From Vibrio sp. S17_S38 (GTDB taxonomy: Bacteria; Pseudomonadota; Gammaproteobacteria; Enterobacterales; Vibrionaceae), in the NCBI RefSeq assembly GCF_014694375.1, contig NZ_JAAUWW010000008.1, positions 62,001 to 126,000 on the forward strand: a stretch of DNA of 64,000 nt. The letters are read 5' to 3'. The translations under genes were made by a program, and so were the position numbers. Below the pieces are notes generated by a model that was given only the letters and a program-made list of their open reading frames with translations, ran no database searches and was not told the DNA's origin. Positions 63,506 to 64,000 of the stretch are shown piece after piece (the first letter of the stretch is position 1; each line of letters starts with the position of its first letter).

Positions 63506-64000
63506 AATAGATATCGTTTACACATGGATAGATGGGCAAGATATTAAATGGATAGCAAAAAAAGAATCGCATCTAGCACATTGTCAGGTATATAATAACT
63601 GCTATAAAAGCCAGGCTGGAAGTGAACGGTTTACAGATAATCAAGAATTAAAGTATTCACTCCGCTCAATCGAGTTATTTGCTCCTTGGGTCAATCATAT
63701 ATACATCATCACCGATGCTCAAAAACCAAAATGGCTAAAGGACGGCTCTAAAGTCACAATAATTGATCATACTGAAATTATCCCAAAGGAATTTTTGCCT
63801 ACTTTTAATTCAAGTGTTATTGAGGCTCATTTACACCTCATTAAAGGTTTAGAAGAGAAATTCATTTATTTTAATGATGATATGTTTTTAGGGAAACCAA
63901 CCTCCGAGCTAGATTTCTTTAGGAAAGATAAACCATATATATTTACTTCATCTATTCTTCAGAAAAAAAACAAAAAACGTAAAGAATCAACTTATAATGT
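63498..64000 (+). CDS. Stealth-family polysaccharide phosphotransferase (partial, runs off the window)
   Basis: The ATG at 63498 lies inside the end of the acetyltransferase gene (8-bp overlap) and the frame stays open to the last base. NKIDIVYTWIDGQDIKW is Stealth CR1; ERFTDNQELKYSLRSIELFA, the HIYIITDAQKPKWL segment, FNSSVIEAHLHLI and FIYFNDDMFLGKP are CR2. Stealth proteins transfer hexose-1-phosphate in capsule and surface glycan synthesis. At least 167 residues are present; the rest lies outside. Confidence 0.9.
   Translation, partial: MNKIDIVYTWIDGQDIKWIAKKESHLAHCQVYNNCYKSQAGSERFTDNQELKYSLRSIELFAPWVNHIYIITDAQKPKWLKDGSKVTIIDHTEIIPKEFLPTFNSSVIEAHLHLIKGLEEKFIYFNDDMFLGKPTSELDFFRKDKPYIFTSSILQKKNKKRKESTYN

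Overview
The window is a chromosomal segment of a gammaproteobacterium, most probably a Vibrio. Three things point there: the order hfq-miaA-mutL-amiB-tsaE / queG / tRNA / orn-rsgA-psd, the linkage of epmA, frdABCD, efp, epmB and groESL, and a polysaccharide locus next to the Vibrio boundary genes rjg and hldD (gmhD). No plasmid, phage, insertion sequence or CRISPR signature was seen.

Layout. 1-6 kb: RNA and repair operon on the minus strand (tsaE, amiB, mutL, miaA, hfq), then queG on plus. 7.1-7.7 kb: a gene-free block with consensus DnaA boxes and an IHF-like site, in the interval where E. coli keeps datA. 7.7-9.1 kb: a minus-strand tRNA array of four tRNA-Gly(GCC) and three initiator tRNA-fMet, interleaved with five decayed tRNA copies, with its own promoter and terminator. 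9.2-13.8 kb: orn, rsgA, psd, a glycerophosphodiesterase and an EamA transporter. 13.8-19.5 kb: lactate use (lldP-lutABC) with a divergent LysR gene. 19.5-28.4 kb: epmA, an unknown outer-membrane-like protein, frdABCD, a lipoprotein, efp, epmB and a LysR gene; the EF-P beta-lysylation genes epmA, epmB and efp lie within 8 kb. 28.6-34.3 kb: acuI, an MgtC-family gene, modF, and mesX-mesD, a folate-independent methionine synthase pair. 34.7-43.6 kb: a small secreted protein, groEL-groES, a MATE exporter, envC, gpmI and a DHH phosphoesterase.

43.6-58.1 kb: a minus-strand surface polysaccharide operon (wzz, wzx, glycosyltransferases, wzy-like gene, fnlABC, wbuB, wbuC, wecA, ugd). It is preceded by an ops/JUMPstart element, so RfaH control is likely. 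fnlABC makes UDP-N-acetyl-L-fucosamine and wecA starts the lipid-linked unit. The wzx-wzy-transferase part looks AT-rich and exchanged; a decayed epimerase start between wzz and wzx marks an old junction. 58.4-64 kb: rjg, a cluster of palindromic repeats around a small GIY-YIG gene, then hldD, waaF, an acetyltransferase and a truncated Stealth-family phosphotransferase gene.

One palindromic repeat family (ends CGTCATCCTGAA / TTCAGGATCTCC, about 43 bp, both orientations) occurs downstream of the MATE, ugd and rjg genes. In the first two places the host gene's own 3' end has been copied along with the repeats. The GIY-YIG gene sits between two oppositely oriented copies. These repeats, the datA-like block and the tRNA array are the parts most worth a second look.
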